This document shows positions 1 through 5,963 of a stretch of DNA of 13,443 bases, in pieces. The notes below the pieces were generated by a model that was not told the DNA's origin, did not search any database, and was given only the letters and a program-made list of their open reading frames with translations. Position numbers and translations under genes: made by a program. Source of the stretch: Candidatus Methylomirabilota bacterium (lineage in GTDB: Bacteria; Methylomirabilota; Methylomirabilia; Methylomirabilales; CSP1-5); the NCBI GenBank assembly GCA_023249165.1, contig JAHFDE010000050.1:1-13443 (forward strand). Direction: 5' to 3'. Each line of letters begins with the position of its first letter. The stretch's first letter is position 1.

Positions 1-165
1 CTTGTGCGGGAAAATGTTCTGCTCACACTGCCTGTGCAAGCTCTCTGCCACGACGAATGTCGGGGGCTGTGTCCCCAGTGCGGCATCAACCTGAACCGGG
101 AGACCTGCCCGTGTTCCTCCACCGCCATCGATCCCCGGTGGAGAAGCTTGGAATCGCTGCGCTAG
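1..165 (+). CDS. yceD: YceD/DUF177 family protein, C-terminal fragment
   Basis: Frame 1 is open from the window edge to a TAG at 163-165 and gives the last 54 residues of a protein whose start lies outside the window. The fragment is rich in cysteines: visible residues 16, 20, 24, 27, 36 and 38, including CRGLCPQCG followed by NLN and a CPC. This is the typical C-terminal signature of the DUF177/YceD family, which is encoded next to rpmF in very many bacteria. YceD is linked to 23S rRNA or large-subunit accumulation in some species, but its biochemical role is not settled. The cysteine pattern suggests metal binding (inference). The stop is 12 nt before rpmF, consistent with co-transcription. 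Identification rests on the C-terminal motif plus context. Confidence 0.88.
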   Translation, partial: LVRENVLLTLPVQALCHDECRGLCPQCGINLNRETCPCSSTAIDPRWRSLESLR

Positions 166-177
166 CGAGAGAGGATC

Positions 178-360
178 ATGGGGCTCCCGAAGCGTCGCCA
201 TTCGAACGCGCGAACCCGGAAACGGCGGGCACACGATGCCCTTTCCCTGCCTGCGGTGGGGTTCTGCCCCCACTGCCGCGAGAGGATGCTCCCCCATCGG
301 GTCTGTCCCAACTGTGGCCACTACCGGGGCCGCGAGGTGATCAAGCGGGAAGAGACATAG
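178..360 (+). CDS. rpmF: 50S ribosomal protein L32 (zinc-binding form)
   Basis: This encodes 60 residues, the normal length for L32, a small protein of the large ribosomal subunit. The N-terminus MGLPKRRHSNARTRKRRAHD matches the family's basic rRNA-contacting segment. The second half has four cysteines at 30, 33, 43 and 46 (CPHC and CPNC), the zinc-ribbon form rather than the cysteine-free paralogue some bacteria make under zinc starvation. The ATG is preceded by a GAGAGGA purine stretch about 3-9 nt upstream. It sits between yceD and plsX, the classic yceD-rpmF-plsX order that couples ribosome and lipid synthesis genes. Nothing is unusual in the protein. Confidence 0.97.
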   Translation: MGLPKRRHSNARTRKRRAHDALSLPAVGFCPHCRERMLPHRVCPNCGHYRGREVIKREET

Positions 361-363
361 GAA

Positions 364-397
364 AGGAGCCCTCACCGTCCCCGGACGGCGAGGCAGG
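364..397 (+). promoter_or_regulatory. plsX leader: distal Shine-Dalgarno plus hairpin
   Basis: Just after the rpmF stop there is a strong AGGAG at 364-368, too far (29 nt) from the plsX ATG at 398 to work in linear form. Between them, 371-392 form an inverted repeat: 371-373 pair with 390-392, 374/389 mismatch, 375-379 pair with 384-388, with tetraloop CCCG at 380-383. If the helix forms, AGGAG is separated from the ATG by only 2 + 5 = 7 unpaired nt. A weaker GAGG at 390-393 lies 4 nt from the ATG but is mostly inside the 3' arm. The pairing is visible; a role in translation is inference. There is no T-tract, so a terminator is unlikely. Confidence 0.4.
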
Positions 398-1429
398 ATG
401 GAACGCACGCCCTTGTGGCTGTCCCACCGGGGTCGAGTGACCGTAGCCCTTGACGCCATGGGTGGGGATGGCGGAGTCGCCGTGACCGTGGAGGGAGCGG
501 TCGCGGCGGCACGGGAGTTCGGGCTTTGCGTTGTCCTCGTCGGAATCGAAGACGAGGTCGCCCGGGAGCTCTCCCGATTCGACACACGCGGGGTGAACAT
601 CCGCATCCGGCATGCACCGGAGGTGGTCGAGATGCACGAGTCCCCTTCGGTGGCGCTCCGGAAAAAGAAGGATTCATCCATCCGGGTGGCGATAGACCTG
701 GTCAGAGAAGGCGAGGCGGAGGCCATGGTGAGCGCCGGAAACACCGGGGCGGTCATGGCGACCGGCCTGGTCGTTCTTGGCCCTCTGGCGGGCGTGGAGC
801 GGCCCGCCATTGCCGCCCAGATTCCCACGCTGGGCGGGCATGCGATTCTCCTGGATGTGGGGGCGAACGTGGATTGCAAGCCCCGCCATCTGGTTCAGTT
901 TGCCATCATGGGAACGGTGTACGCCCGGAAGATGCTCGGAAAGGGGAATCCTCGAGTCGGCCTCCTGAGCATCGGAGAGGAAGAGACCAAGGGGAACGAG
1001 TTGACCAAAGAGGCCTTCCGGTCCCTCGAGGAGGTGCCCGAGGTGGACTTCATCGGCAATGTGGAGGGGGTCGATGTCTTCAACGGGAAGGCCGATGTGG
1101 TAGTCTGCGACGGGTTCACGGGGAATGTCGCGCTCAAGATGGGGGAGAGTGCAGCCGAGATGTTAATCACCCTCTTCAAGAGAGAGCTGAGCCAGGACCT
1201 GCTCGGGAAGGCGGGGCTGTTCCTGCTGCGCGGATTGCTGGAGCGTTTCCGGCGGCGGATCGATTACACCGAGTACGGCGGGGCCCCGCTCCTGGGTGTC
1301 AACGGGGTGGTGGTCATCAGTCACGGGCGATCCACGGCCAAGGCTATCAAGAACGGCGTGCGCGTGGCTGGCGAGTGCGTCAAGAACCGGATGCTCGAGA
1401 GCATCCGGGAAGGGATCGCCCAAAACTAG
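398..1429 (+). CDS. plsX: Phosphate acyltransferase PlsX
   Basis: PlsX converts acyl-ACP and phosphate to acyl-phosphate, the acyl donor for PlsY in the first step of phospholipid synthesis. It is a peripheral membrane enzyme. The 343 residues match the family length. Visible signatures are ALDAMGGD near residues 17-24, the SAGNTGA segment at 112-118, LLDVGAN at 151-157, GLLSIGEE at 188-195, CDGFTGN at 237-243 and YGGAPLLGV at 293-301. A GTG at 437 would give a 330-residue protein starting directly at the conserved VALDAMGGD and is a real alternative. I keep ATG 398 because of the GAGG and hairpin-presented AGGAG in front of it. The TAG stop is part of the left end of the inserted element at 1426-1610, yet the C-terminus (ESIREGIAQN) looks complete. 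Confidence 0.95.
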   Translation: MERTPLWLSHRGRVTVALDAMGGDGGVAVTVEGAVAAAREFGLCVVLVGIEDEVARELSRFDTRGVNIRIRHAPEVVEMHESPSVALRKKKDSSIRVAIDLVREGEAEAMVSAGNTGAVMATGLVVLGPLAGVERPAIAAQIPTLGGHAILLDVGANVDCKPRHLVQFAIMGTVYARKMLGKGNPRVGLLSIGEEETKGNELTKEAFRSLEEVPEVDFIGNVEGVDVFNGKADVVVCDGFTGNVALKMGESAAEMLITLFKRELSQDLLGKAGLFLLRGLLERFRRRIDYTEYGGAPLLGVNGVVVISHGRSTAKAIKNGVRVAGECVKNRMLESIREGIAQN

Positions 1430-1442
1430 TGCCGTTCCAACT
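1426..1442 (+). repeat. Left terminal inverted repeat of the plsX-fabH insertion
   Basis: CTAGTGCCGTTCCAACT is the inverted partner of 1594-1610, with a single difference at its sixth base (G here, A in the complement of the right copy). Its first four bases contain the plsX stop codon TAG, so the element end supplies or preserves the plsX terminus. Confidence 0.8.
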
Positions 1443-1469
1443 CTTTTCGCCAAAGCGAGGCAGTTTCCC

Positions 1470-1610
1470 ATGCAGTATAGCTACGTGCTCTTGAGCGAAC
1501 GAGACTATCGATTCTATACGGGCTGCACCGACGACCTGCGGAAACGCGTCCGTGAGCGACTGGATGGATTCCTGCTAGGAAGTGGGCACAACAAGTTGGA
1601 ACGGTACTAG
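1470..1610 (+). pseudogene. Truncated GIY-YIG nuclease domain ORF
   Basis: The ORF from ATG 1470 encodes 46 residues. The first 30 resemble the start of single-domain GIY-YIG (UPF0213/YhbQ-like) nucleases: a SYVLLSE strand with Tyr5 standing for the GIY tyrosine, FYTG with Tyr16 for the YIG motif, and TDDLRKRVRE carrying the arginine expected in the first helix (Arg26). The usual EHN that follows is lost (ERL here). The rest of the roughly 85-95-residue domain, with the conserved glutamate and asparagine, is missing. The C-terminus KLERY plus its TAG is encoded by the right inverted repeat. GAGG at 1457-1460 could serve as a ribosome binding site. It is unlikely to be an active nuclease. It may only keep ribosomes moving toward fabH, whose start is 10 nt after this stop (inference). 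Confidence 0.6.
1594..1610 (-). repeat. Right terminal inverted repeat of the plsX-fabH insertion
   Basis: AGTTGGAACGGTACTAG pairs with the left repeat at 16 of 17 positions. It encodes the last residues and stop codon of the truncated GIY-YIG ORF. Its final G touches the strong GGGGAGG ribosome binding site (1610-1616) of fabH. Confidence 0.8.
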
Positions 1611-1620
1611 GGGAGGAGTC

Positions 1621-2604
1621 ATGGAGCGCAGCCGAATTCTCGGCACGGGATCAGCGGTGCCATCCCGGATCGTGCGCAATGCGGACCTGGAAAAGCTGGT
1701 GGACACGAGCGATGAGTGGGTGACGTCCCGGACCGGAATCTCCGAACGCCGCGTCTGCAGCGCGGGGGAGGATACCGCCACCCTGGCGGAGGAGGCAGCC
1801 GAGAAGGCTCTGGAGGCCGCCGCGCTCGACCCCATGGATCTCGATCTCATCCTGGTGGCGACCATCACCCCGGCCATGCCGTTCCCGGCCACAGCCTGTC
1901 TGCTGCAGGATGGCCTGGGTGCCCGACGCGCTGCGGCGCTTGATGTCTCGGCGGCCTGTTCAGGATTCATCTATGGTCTTGCCGTGGCGGATAACTTCAT
2001 CCGCACCGGGATGTATCGGACTGTGCTCCTGGTCGGATCCGAAACCCTCTCTATCCTGACGGATTGGAGCGACCGAAATACGTGTGTCCTCTTTGGTGAC
2101 GGGGCGGGGGCGGTCGTCCTGCAGGGTCAGCGGGGGGAACGGGGGGTGCTCTCAACCCACCTGTACTCTGATGGATCGCAGTGGGGACTTCTCATGGCGC
2201 CCGGAGGAGGATCCCGGCACCCTGTCAGCCCGGAAGTCCTCGAGCAGCGTCTCAACACCATCAAGATGCCGAACGGCAATGAGGTCTTCCGGACAGCCGT
2301 CCGGGCGATGGAGGATGCCTGCGTCTCGGCCTTAAAACACAACCATCTCGAGGTCACTGACGTCGACGTGGTCGTTCCTCATCAGGCCAACGCTCGGATC
2401 ATTCAGGCCCTCGCCCATCGGCTCTCCCTTCGTCCAGAGAAGGTCATCGCGAACATCGCTCGGTACGGCAATACCTCGGCCGCCTCCGTCCCGTTGGCCC
2501 TCGATGAGGCGGTCCGGACGGGAAAGGTTCACGACGGAAACCTGGTCCTCCTGGTGGCGTTTGGAGGGGGTCTTACCTGGGGATCGGCGGCGATCCGGTG
2601 GTGA
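1621..2604 (+). CDS. fabH: 3-oxoacyl-ACP synthase III (KAS III)
   Basis: FabH performs the first condensation of type II fatty-acid synthesis, joining a short acyl-CoA (usually acetyl-CoA) to malonyl-ACP. The protein is 327 residues, close to the family norm. The catalytic triad is present: Cys113 in DVSAACSGF, His254 in VPHQAN and Asn284 in YGNTSAA. The N-terminus carries the usual SDEWVTSRTGI motif and the C-terminus the GFGGGLTWG-like glycine segment (AFGGGLTWG). An upstream in-frame ATG at 1582 would add 13 residues read from the inserted element. The start at 1621 is preferred because GGGGAGG at 1610-1616 precedes it and MERSRILGTGSAVPS aligns with normal FabH N-termini. It follows the inserted element and precedes fabD by 48 nt. 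Confidence 0.96.
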   Translation: MERSRILGTGSAVPSRIVRNADLEKLVDTSDEWVTSRTGISERRVCSAGEDTATLAEEAAEKALEAAALDPMDLDLILVATITPAMPFPATACLLQDGLGARRAAALDVSAACSGFIYGLAVADNFIRTGMYRTVLLVGSETLSILTDWSDRNTCVLFGDGAGAVVLQGQRGERGVLSTHLYSDGSQWGLLMAPGGGSRHPVSPEVLEQRLNTIKMPNGNEVFRTAVRAMEDACVSALKHNHLEVTDVDVVVPHQANARIIQALAHRLSLRPEKVIANIARYGNTSAASVPLALDEAVRTGKVHDGNLVLLVAFGGGLTWGSAAIRW

Positions 2605-2652
2605 GGGAGACCCAAGCTGCTCACGCAGGGGAGGCTCGGCCGGACGGGGTCG

Positions 2653-3594
2653 ATGGGACGAAGGACGGCATTCATTTTTCCCGGTCAAGGGTCCCAATAT
2701 GTTGGCATGGGTCGCGAGCTGGCGGAAAACTTTCCGGCCGCGCGGGCCCTTATGGCGGCGGGGAGTGAGGCTCTCGGGGTCGATCTGCAGGCGCTCTGCT
2801 TCAAGGGCCCGGAGGAGACCCTGAGCCTGACGGCGAACACCCAGCCGGCGGTACTCACGGTGGGTGCCATGGCCTGGGCGGTGGTGCACGAGCACGGGGT
2901 CCGCCCAGACTTTGTGGCCGGGCATAGCCTGGGGGAATACACGGCCCTGGTGGCTGCCGGGTCTTTGAGCTTTGGGGATGCGCTGCGGACGGTCCGGCGC
3001 CGGGGCGAGTTGATGCAGGAGGCGGTCGCCGTCGGGGCCGGCGCGATGGCGGCCGTCATTGGTCTCGGTCCTGACGCGGTCGCAGAGATATGCCGTGAGG
3101 TCGCCCAGGGTGATGTGGTGGAGGTGGCGAATCTGAATGCGCCCATGCAGACCGTCGTCGCCGGGCATACCGCTGCGGTAGATCGGGTAGGCGCGACCGC
3201 GCGGGCCAGAGGGGCAAAGCGGGTCCTCCTCCTCCCCGTGAGCGCCCCGTTTCACTCGAGCCTCATGCGGCCGATCGCGATGGCATTCGCGACCGTCCTG
3301 GGCGGCCTCGATATCCGTGACCCTCGCATTCCATTCATCGCCGGCCGTGACGCGCAGCCCAAACGGACCGCGGGTGAGGTCATCCAGAGCCTGATCGAGC
3401 AACTGGACAATCCCGTGCGTTGGGTCGAGGTCGTCCGCCGCCTGACAGGAGAAGGGGTCGAGACCTTTATCGAGCTCGGTCCTGGGAAGGTCCTCTCGGG
3501 CCTGATCAAGCGGATCGATGAAACGGTGCAGGTCTACCACATCGAGGACCGGGAGAGCCTGGAAGAGACGCTGGCGGCGGCAGCACTGGCATGA
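2653..3594 (+). CDS. fabD: Malonyl-CoA:ACP transacylase
   Basis: FabD moves malonyl groups from CoA to ACP and so supplies the extender unit for FabH and FabF in the cytosol. The 313 residues match the family. All catalytic positions are present: Gln11 in the oxyanion segment PGQGSQ, Ser92 in GHSLGEY, Arg117 in RRRGELMQ and His201 in PVSAPFHSSLM. The numbering equals that of the E. coli enzyme. The ATG at 2653 begins the canonical TAFIFPGQGSQ strand within five residues and I see no in-frame alternative start nearby. The ribosome binding site is weak (GACGGGG about 4 nt upstream). The last four bases overlap the fabG start. Confidence 0.97.
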   Translation: MGRRTAFIFPGQGSQYVGMGRELAENFPAARALMAAGSEALGVDLQALCFKGPEETLSLTANTQPAVLTVGAMAWAVVHEHGVRPDFVAGHSLGEYTALVAAGSLSFGDALRTVRRRGELMQEAVAVGAGAMAAVIGLGPDAVAEICREVAQGDVVEVANLNAPMQTVVAGHTAAVDRVGATARARGAKRVLLLPVSAPFHSSLMRPIAMAFATVLGGLDIRDPRIPFIAGRDAQPKRTAGEVIQSLIEQLDNPVRWVEVVRRLTGEGVETFIELGPGKVLSGLIKRIDETVQVYHIEDRESLEETLAAAALA

Positions 3595-4331
3595 CCCTGC
3601 ACGGAAAGGTGGCCGTTGTCACTGGGGGATCGCGGGGGATCGGTCGAGCGGTGGCCTGCGCATTGGCCCGGGAGGGCGCGGCACTGACGCTGTGTGCCCG
3701 GGACCGTGTTGCCCTCGAGAAGGCTGCAGCAGAACTTGAGGCGTCAGGGGCTCAGGTCTTGGCCATCCAGGCCGATGTGGCCCAGGCGCCCCAGGTCGAG
3801 CAGGTGGTCGAAGGCTGTCTTGAGCGGTTCGGGTCGGTGGACATCCTGGTGAACAATGCCGGAATCACCCGGGATAACCTTTTGCTGCGGATGAAGGATG
3901 AAGAATGGGAGGCGGTGCTGAGCACCAACCTGAAGGGGGTCTTTCATTGTACACGGGCTGTCCTCCGACCGATGCTGAAGCAGCGGGGAGGGCGCATTAT
4001 CAATCTCACCTCGGTGGTAGGGGTCATGGGAAATGCCGGGCAGGCCAACTACGTGGCCGCCAAGGCGGGGATCATCGGTCTGACGAAGGCGGCCGCCAAG
4101 GAGGTGGCCTCTCGGGGAATCACCGTCAACGCCGTCGCCCCCGGATTCATTGAAACCGATATGACGCACGCCTTGGACCCGGGGCGCCAGGAAGAGATAC
4201 GCTCCAAGATTCCTCTGGGGCGATTCGGCACGCCCGAGGAAGTGGCGGAGCTGGTTGTTTTCCTGGCCTCGGATCGCGCGGCGTACATCACGGGTCAGGT
4301 CCTCCATATCAACGGGGGCTTGTGGATGTGA
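3591..4331 (+). CDS. fabG: 3-oxoacyl-ACP reductase
   Basis: FabG is the NADPH-dependent reductase that turns 3-oxoacyl-ACP into 3-hydroxyacyl-ACP in each elongation cycle. It is a 246-residue classical short-chain dehydrogenase. The cofactor motif TGGSRGIG is at 11-18, NNAG at 88-91, and the catalytic set is Asn113, Ser141, Tyr154 and Lys158 (YVAAK). The PG motif (APGFIETDM) follows at about 183-191, and the C-terminus has the usual ITGQVLHINGG. The start ATG overlaps the fabD stop as ATGA, and there is little ribosome binding site, so translation is probably coupled to fabD. SDR enzymes are easily misassigned, but the position between fabD and acpP makes FabG secure. Confidence 0.97.
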   Translation: MTLHGKVAVVTGGSRGIGRAVACALAREGAALTLCARDRVALEKAAAELEASGAQVLAIQADVAQAPQVEQVVEGCLERFGSVDILVNNAGITRDNLLLRMKDEEWEAVLSTNLKGVFHCTRAVLRPMLKQRGGRIINLTSVVGVMGNAGQANYVAAKAGIIGLTKAAAKEVASRGITVNAVAPGFIETDMTHALDPGRQEEIRSKIPLGRFGTPEEVAELVVFLASDRAAYITGQVLHINGGLWM

Positions 4332-4380
4332 CGCACCGGGTGTGCTCGTTTTCGCTGGAGGTGGGGAGGTGAGTGGGACC

Positions 4381-4611
4381 GTGGATGTCGCAGAGAAAGT
4401 CAAGAAGATCATTGTAGAGCAGCTCGGCGTTGATGAAGCGGAGGTGACCCCTGACGCCTCCTTCGTTGAGGATCTGGGGGCTGACTCGTTGGATACCGTC
4501 GAATTGATCATGGTGCTGGAAGAGGAGTTCGGGATTGAAATCCCGGACGAGGATGCGGAGAAGATCGTTCACGTCAAGGATGCCGTACAGTATATCAAGG
4601 ATCGTATCTGA
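4381..4611 (+). CDS. acpP: Acyl carrier protein
   Basis: ACP carries growing acyl chains on a phosphopantetheine arm and is the shared substrate of FabD, FabH, FabG, FabF and PlsX. The sequence is strongly acidic, with the expected helices and the DSLD modification site, Ser36 when counted from GTG 4381 (76 residues). The surrounding LGADSLDTVELIMVLEEEF is near-invariant in the family. The start is uncertain. GTG 4381 gives the usual length and a MDVAEKVKK N-terminus. GTG 4369 adds four residues and has GGAGG at 4357-4361 with an ideal 7-nt gap, while GGGGAGG at 4363-4369 is 11 nt from 4381. No ATG start is available close by. It lies 49 nt after fabG. Confidence 0.95.
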   Translation: MDVAEKVKKIIVEQLGVDEAEVTPDASFVEDLGADSLDTVELIMVLEEEFGIEIPDEDAEKIVHVKDAVQYIKDRI

Positions 4612-4633
4612 GCGAGGGGGCAGCCCAGCTCGC
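4612..4633 (+). promoter_or_regulatory. Stem-loop between acpP and fabF
   Basis: Directly after the acpP stop, GCGAG (4612-4616) pairs with CTCGC (4629-4633). Inside it GGG (4617-4619) can pair with CCC (4624-4626) around a GCAG loop, leaving a two-base AG bulge. The helix ends one base before the fabF ribosome binding site GGGGAG (4634-4639). There is no T-run, so it is not a typical terminator. It could protect the acpP 3' end or modulate fabF translation (inference). Confidence 0.35.
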
Positions 4634-4644
4634 GGGGAGATGTG

Positions 4645-5883
4645 ATGAGGCGTGTCGTGGTGACGGGGGTGGGAGTTGTCTCTCCCATCGGCATCGGCGT
4701 TGATCGCTTTTGGAGGGCCCTCGTGAGCGGCACCTCGGGAGTGAGGCGGATCACGACCTTTGACCCCACCGATCACGACTGTCAGATCGCAGCGGAATTG
4801 AAGGACTTCGATCCGCTGCAGTGGATCGAGAAGAAAGAGGTCCGCAAGATGGATCTCTTCGTCCAGTACGCGGTGGCAGCGGCCATGATGGCGGTCGAGG
4901 ATAGCCAGCTGAAGGTGGCCGAGGAGAGGCCAGATCGGATCGGGGTGCTGGTGGGGACGGGGATGGGCGGGATCCCGATGCTCGTGGAACAGCACCGGAT
5001 CCTCCTGGAAAAGGGGCCGGGCCGGGTGAGTCCGTTCTTCATCCCCGGCATCATTACCAACATGGCGTCAGGGCGCATCTCCATGCAGGTCGGGGCCAAA
5101 GGCCCCAACTCCTGCGTCTCCACGGCCTGTGCCACGGGGAATCATGCCATTGGAGATTCCTTCCGCATCATCCAGCGGGGGGAAGCGGACATCATGCTGG
5201 CCGGGGGGACTGAGGCAGTGATCGCCCCCTTGTGCGTCGCCGGGTTCAGCAACTGTAAGGCCCTCTCGACCCGGAACAACGAACCCGAACGGGCCAGCCG
5301 TCCCTTCGATAAAGAGCGGGACGGCTTTGTCATGGGCGAGGGTGCCGCGGTGCTGATCCTGGAGGCGTTAGACCACGCCCTCGACCGCGGGGCGACGATC
5401 TATGCGGAGGTGATCGGATACGCGATGAGCGCGGATGCCTATCACGTCACCGCTCCGGCTCCCGGAGGAGAGGGGGCAGCACAGTCGATGCAGGGAGCCC
5501 TCCGGGATGCCGGCCTTGCTCCGGAGGCGGTGGACTATATCAATGCCCACGGGACCTCCACGCCCTACAATGACGCCAATGAGACATTGGCGATCAAACG
5601 CGTCTTCGGGGAGCACGCGTATCGGCTGGCGGTCAGCTCCATCAAATCGATGATCGGGCATACGCTGGGGGCCGCCGGGGCGATTGAGGCGGCAGCGACG
5701 GTCTTGTCGCTGACGCATGGGATCCTCCCCCCGACGATCAACTACGAATACCCCGACCCCGACTGCGACCTGGACTACGTTCCGAACAAGGCACGGGAGG
5801 TTCTGATCCGGGTCGCCCTCAACAACTCCTTCGGCTTCGGGGGAACGAACGCTACGACGGCCTTCCGCCGTTACGACGGGTAG
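4645..5883 (+). CDS. fabF: 3-oxoacyl-ACP synthase II (KAS II)
   Basis: FabF carries out the elongating condensations of type II fatty-acid synthesis, joining acyl-ACP to malonyl-ACP with loss of CO2. From ATG 4645 it has 412 residues, the usual length. Catalytic residues are Cys162 in STACATG, His302 in NAHGTSTPYND and His339 in KSMIGHTLGAAG. The C-terminal NNSFGFGGTNA glycine loop is intact. A GTG one codon upstream (4642) is possible. ATG is preferred because GGGGAG (4634-4639) is 5 nt from it but only 2 nt from the GTG. It closes the fatty-acid operon; the next gene is convergent. A chain-length-factor role is unlikely because the active cysteine is present. Confidence 0.96.
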   Translation: MRRVVVTGVGVVSPIGIGVDRFWRALVSGTSGVRRITTFDPTDHDCQIAAELKDFDPLQWIEKKEVRKMDLFVQYAVAAAMMAVEDSQLKVAEERPDRIGVLVGTGMGGIPMLVEQHRILLEKGPGRVSPFFIPGIITNMASGRISMQVGAKGPNSCVSTACATGNHAIGDSFRIIQRGEADIMLAGGTEAVIAPLCVAGFSNCKALSTRNNEPERASRPFDKERDGFVMGEGAAVLILEALDHALDRGATIYAEVIGYAMSADAYHVTAPAPGGEGAAQSMQGALRDAGLAPEAVDYINAHGTSTPYNDANETLAIKRVFGEHAYRLAVSSIKSMIGHTLGAAGAIEAAATVLSLTHGILPPTINYEYPDPDCDLDYVPNKAREVLIRVALNNSFGFGGTNATTAFRRYDG

Positions 5884-5963
5884 GCAGCGCGAACCCCCTT
5901 CCCCCTCTGGATCAATTCCGCGGTCCGGCTTCTCGGTGACCCCCGCTCGACTACCGTGTTCTC
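5884..5963. other. Convergent intergenic gap between fabF and the M17-like gene
   Basis: These 80 nt separate the two convergent operons. They are pyrimidine-rich on the plus strand near 5890-5908. I find no GC-rich hairpin followed by a T-run in either direction. The only repeat is a 6-bp pair (CGGTGA at 5934-5939 and TCACCG at 5964-5969) with a 24-nt loop, too weak to call a terminator. No small ORF is supported here. Confidence 0.5.

Larger units (their letters stand above)
1426..1610. mobile_element. 185-bp MITE-like element with 17-bp terminal inverted repeats
   Basis: The segment is bounded by CTAGTGCCGTTCCAACT (1426-1442) and AGTTGGAACGGTACTAG (1594-1610). These are inverted copies matching at 16 of 17 positions, with weaker similarity continuing inward for about nine more bases. 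Both ends terminate in CTAG, which is self-complementary and so could be part of the repeat or a target duplication. It lies exactly between plsX and fabH. Deleting it down to one CTAG joins the plsX TAG straight to GGGAGGAGTC and the fabH ATG. Inside is a truncated GIY-YIG-like ORF (1470-1610). No transposase is present, so it would have to be non-autonomous or mobilised by a GIY-YIG enzyme (inference). The repeats are directly seen; mobility is inferred. Confidence 0.68.

Noticed and set aside
526..1494. 322-codon plus-strand frame inside plsX
   Set aside because: It is an arginine- and glycine-rich shadow of plsX in another frame, with no motif of its own.
1491..1520. TTGAGC, 18-nt spacer, TATACG inside the inserted element as a possible fabH promoter
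   Set aside because: Both boxes are only partial matches and fall on GIY-YIG-like codons. A promoter supplied by the insert is possible but not supported strongly enough to list.
2332..3540. 402-codon minus-strand open frame across fabH and fabD
   Set aside because: It lies antisense to two intact, motif-complete enzymes, shows no protein family signature, and is explained by GC-rich codon bias.
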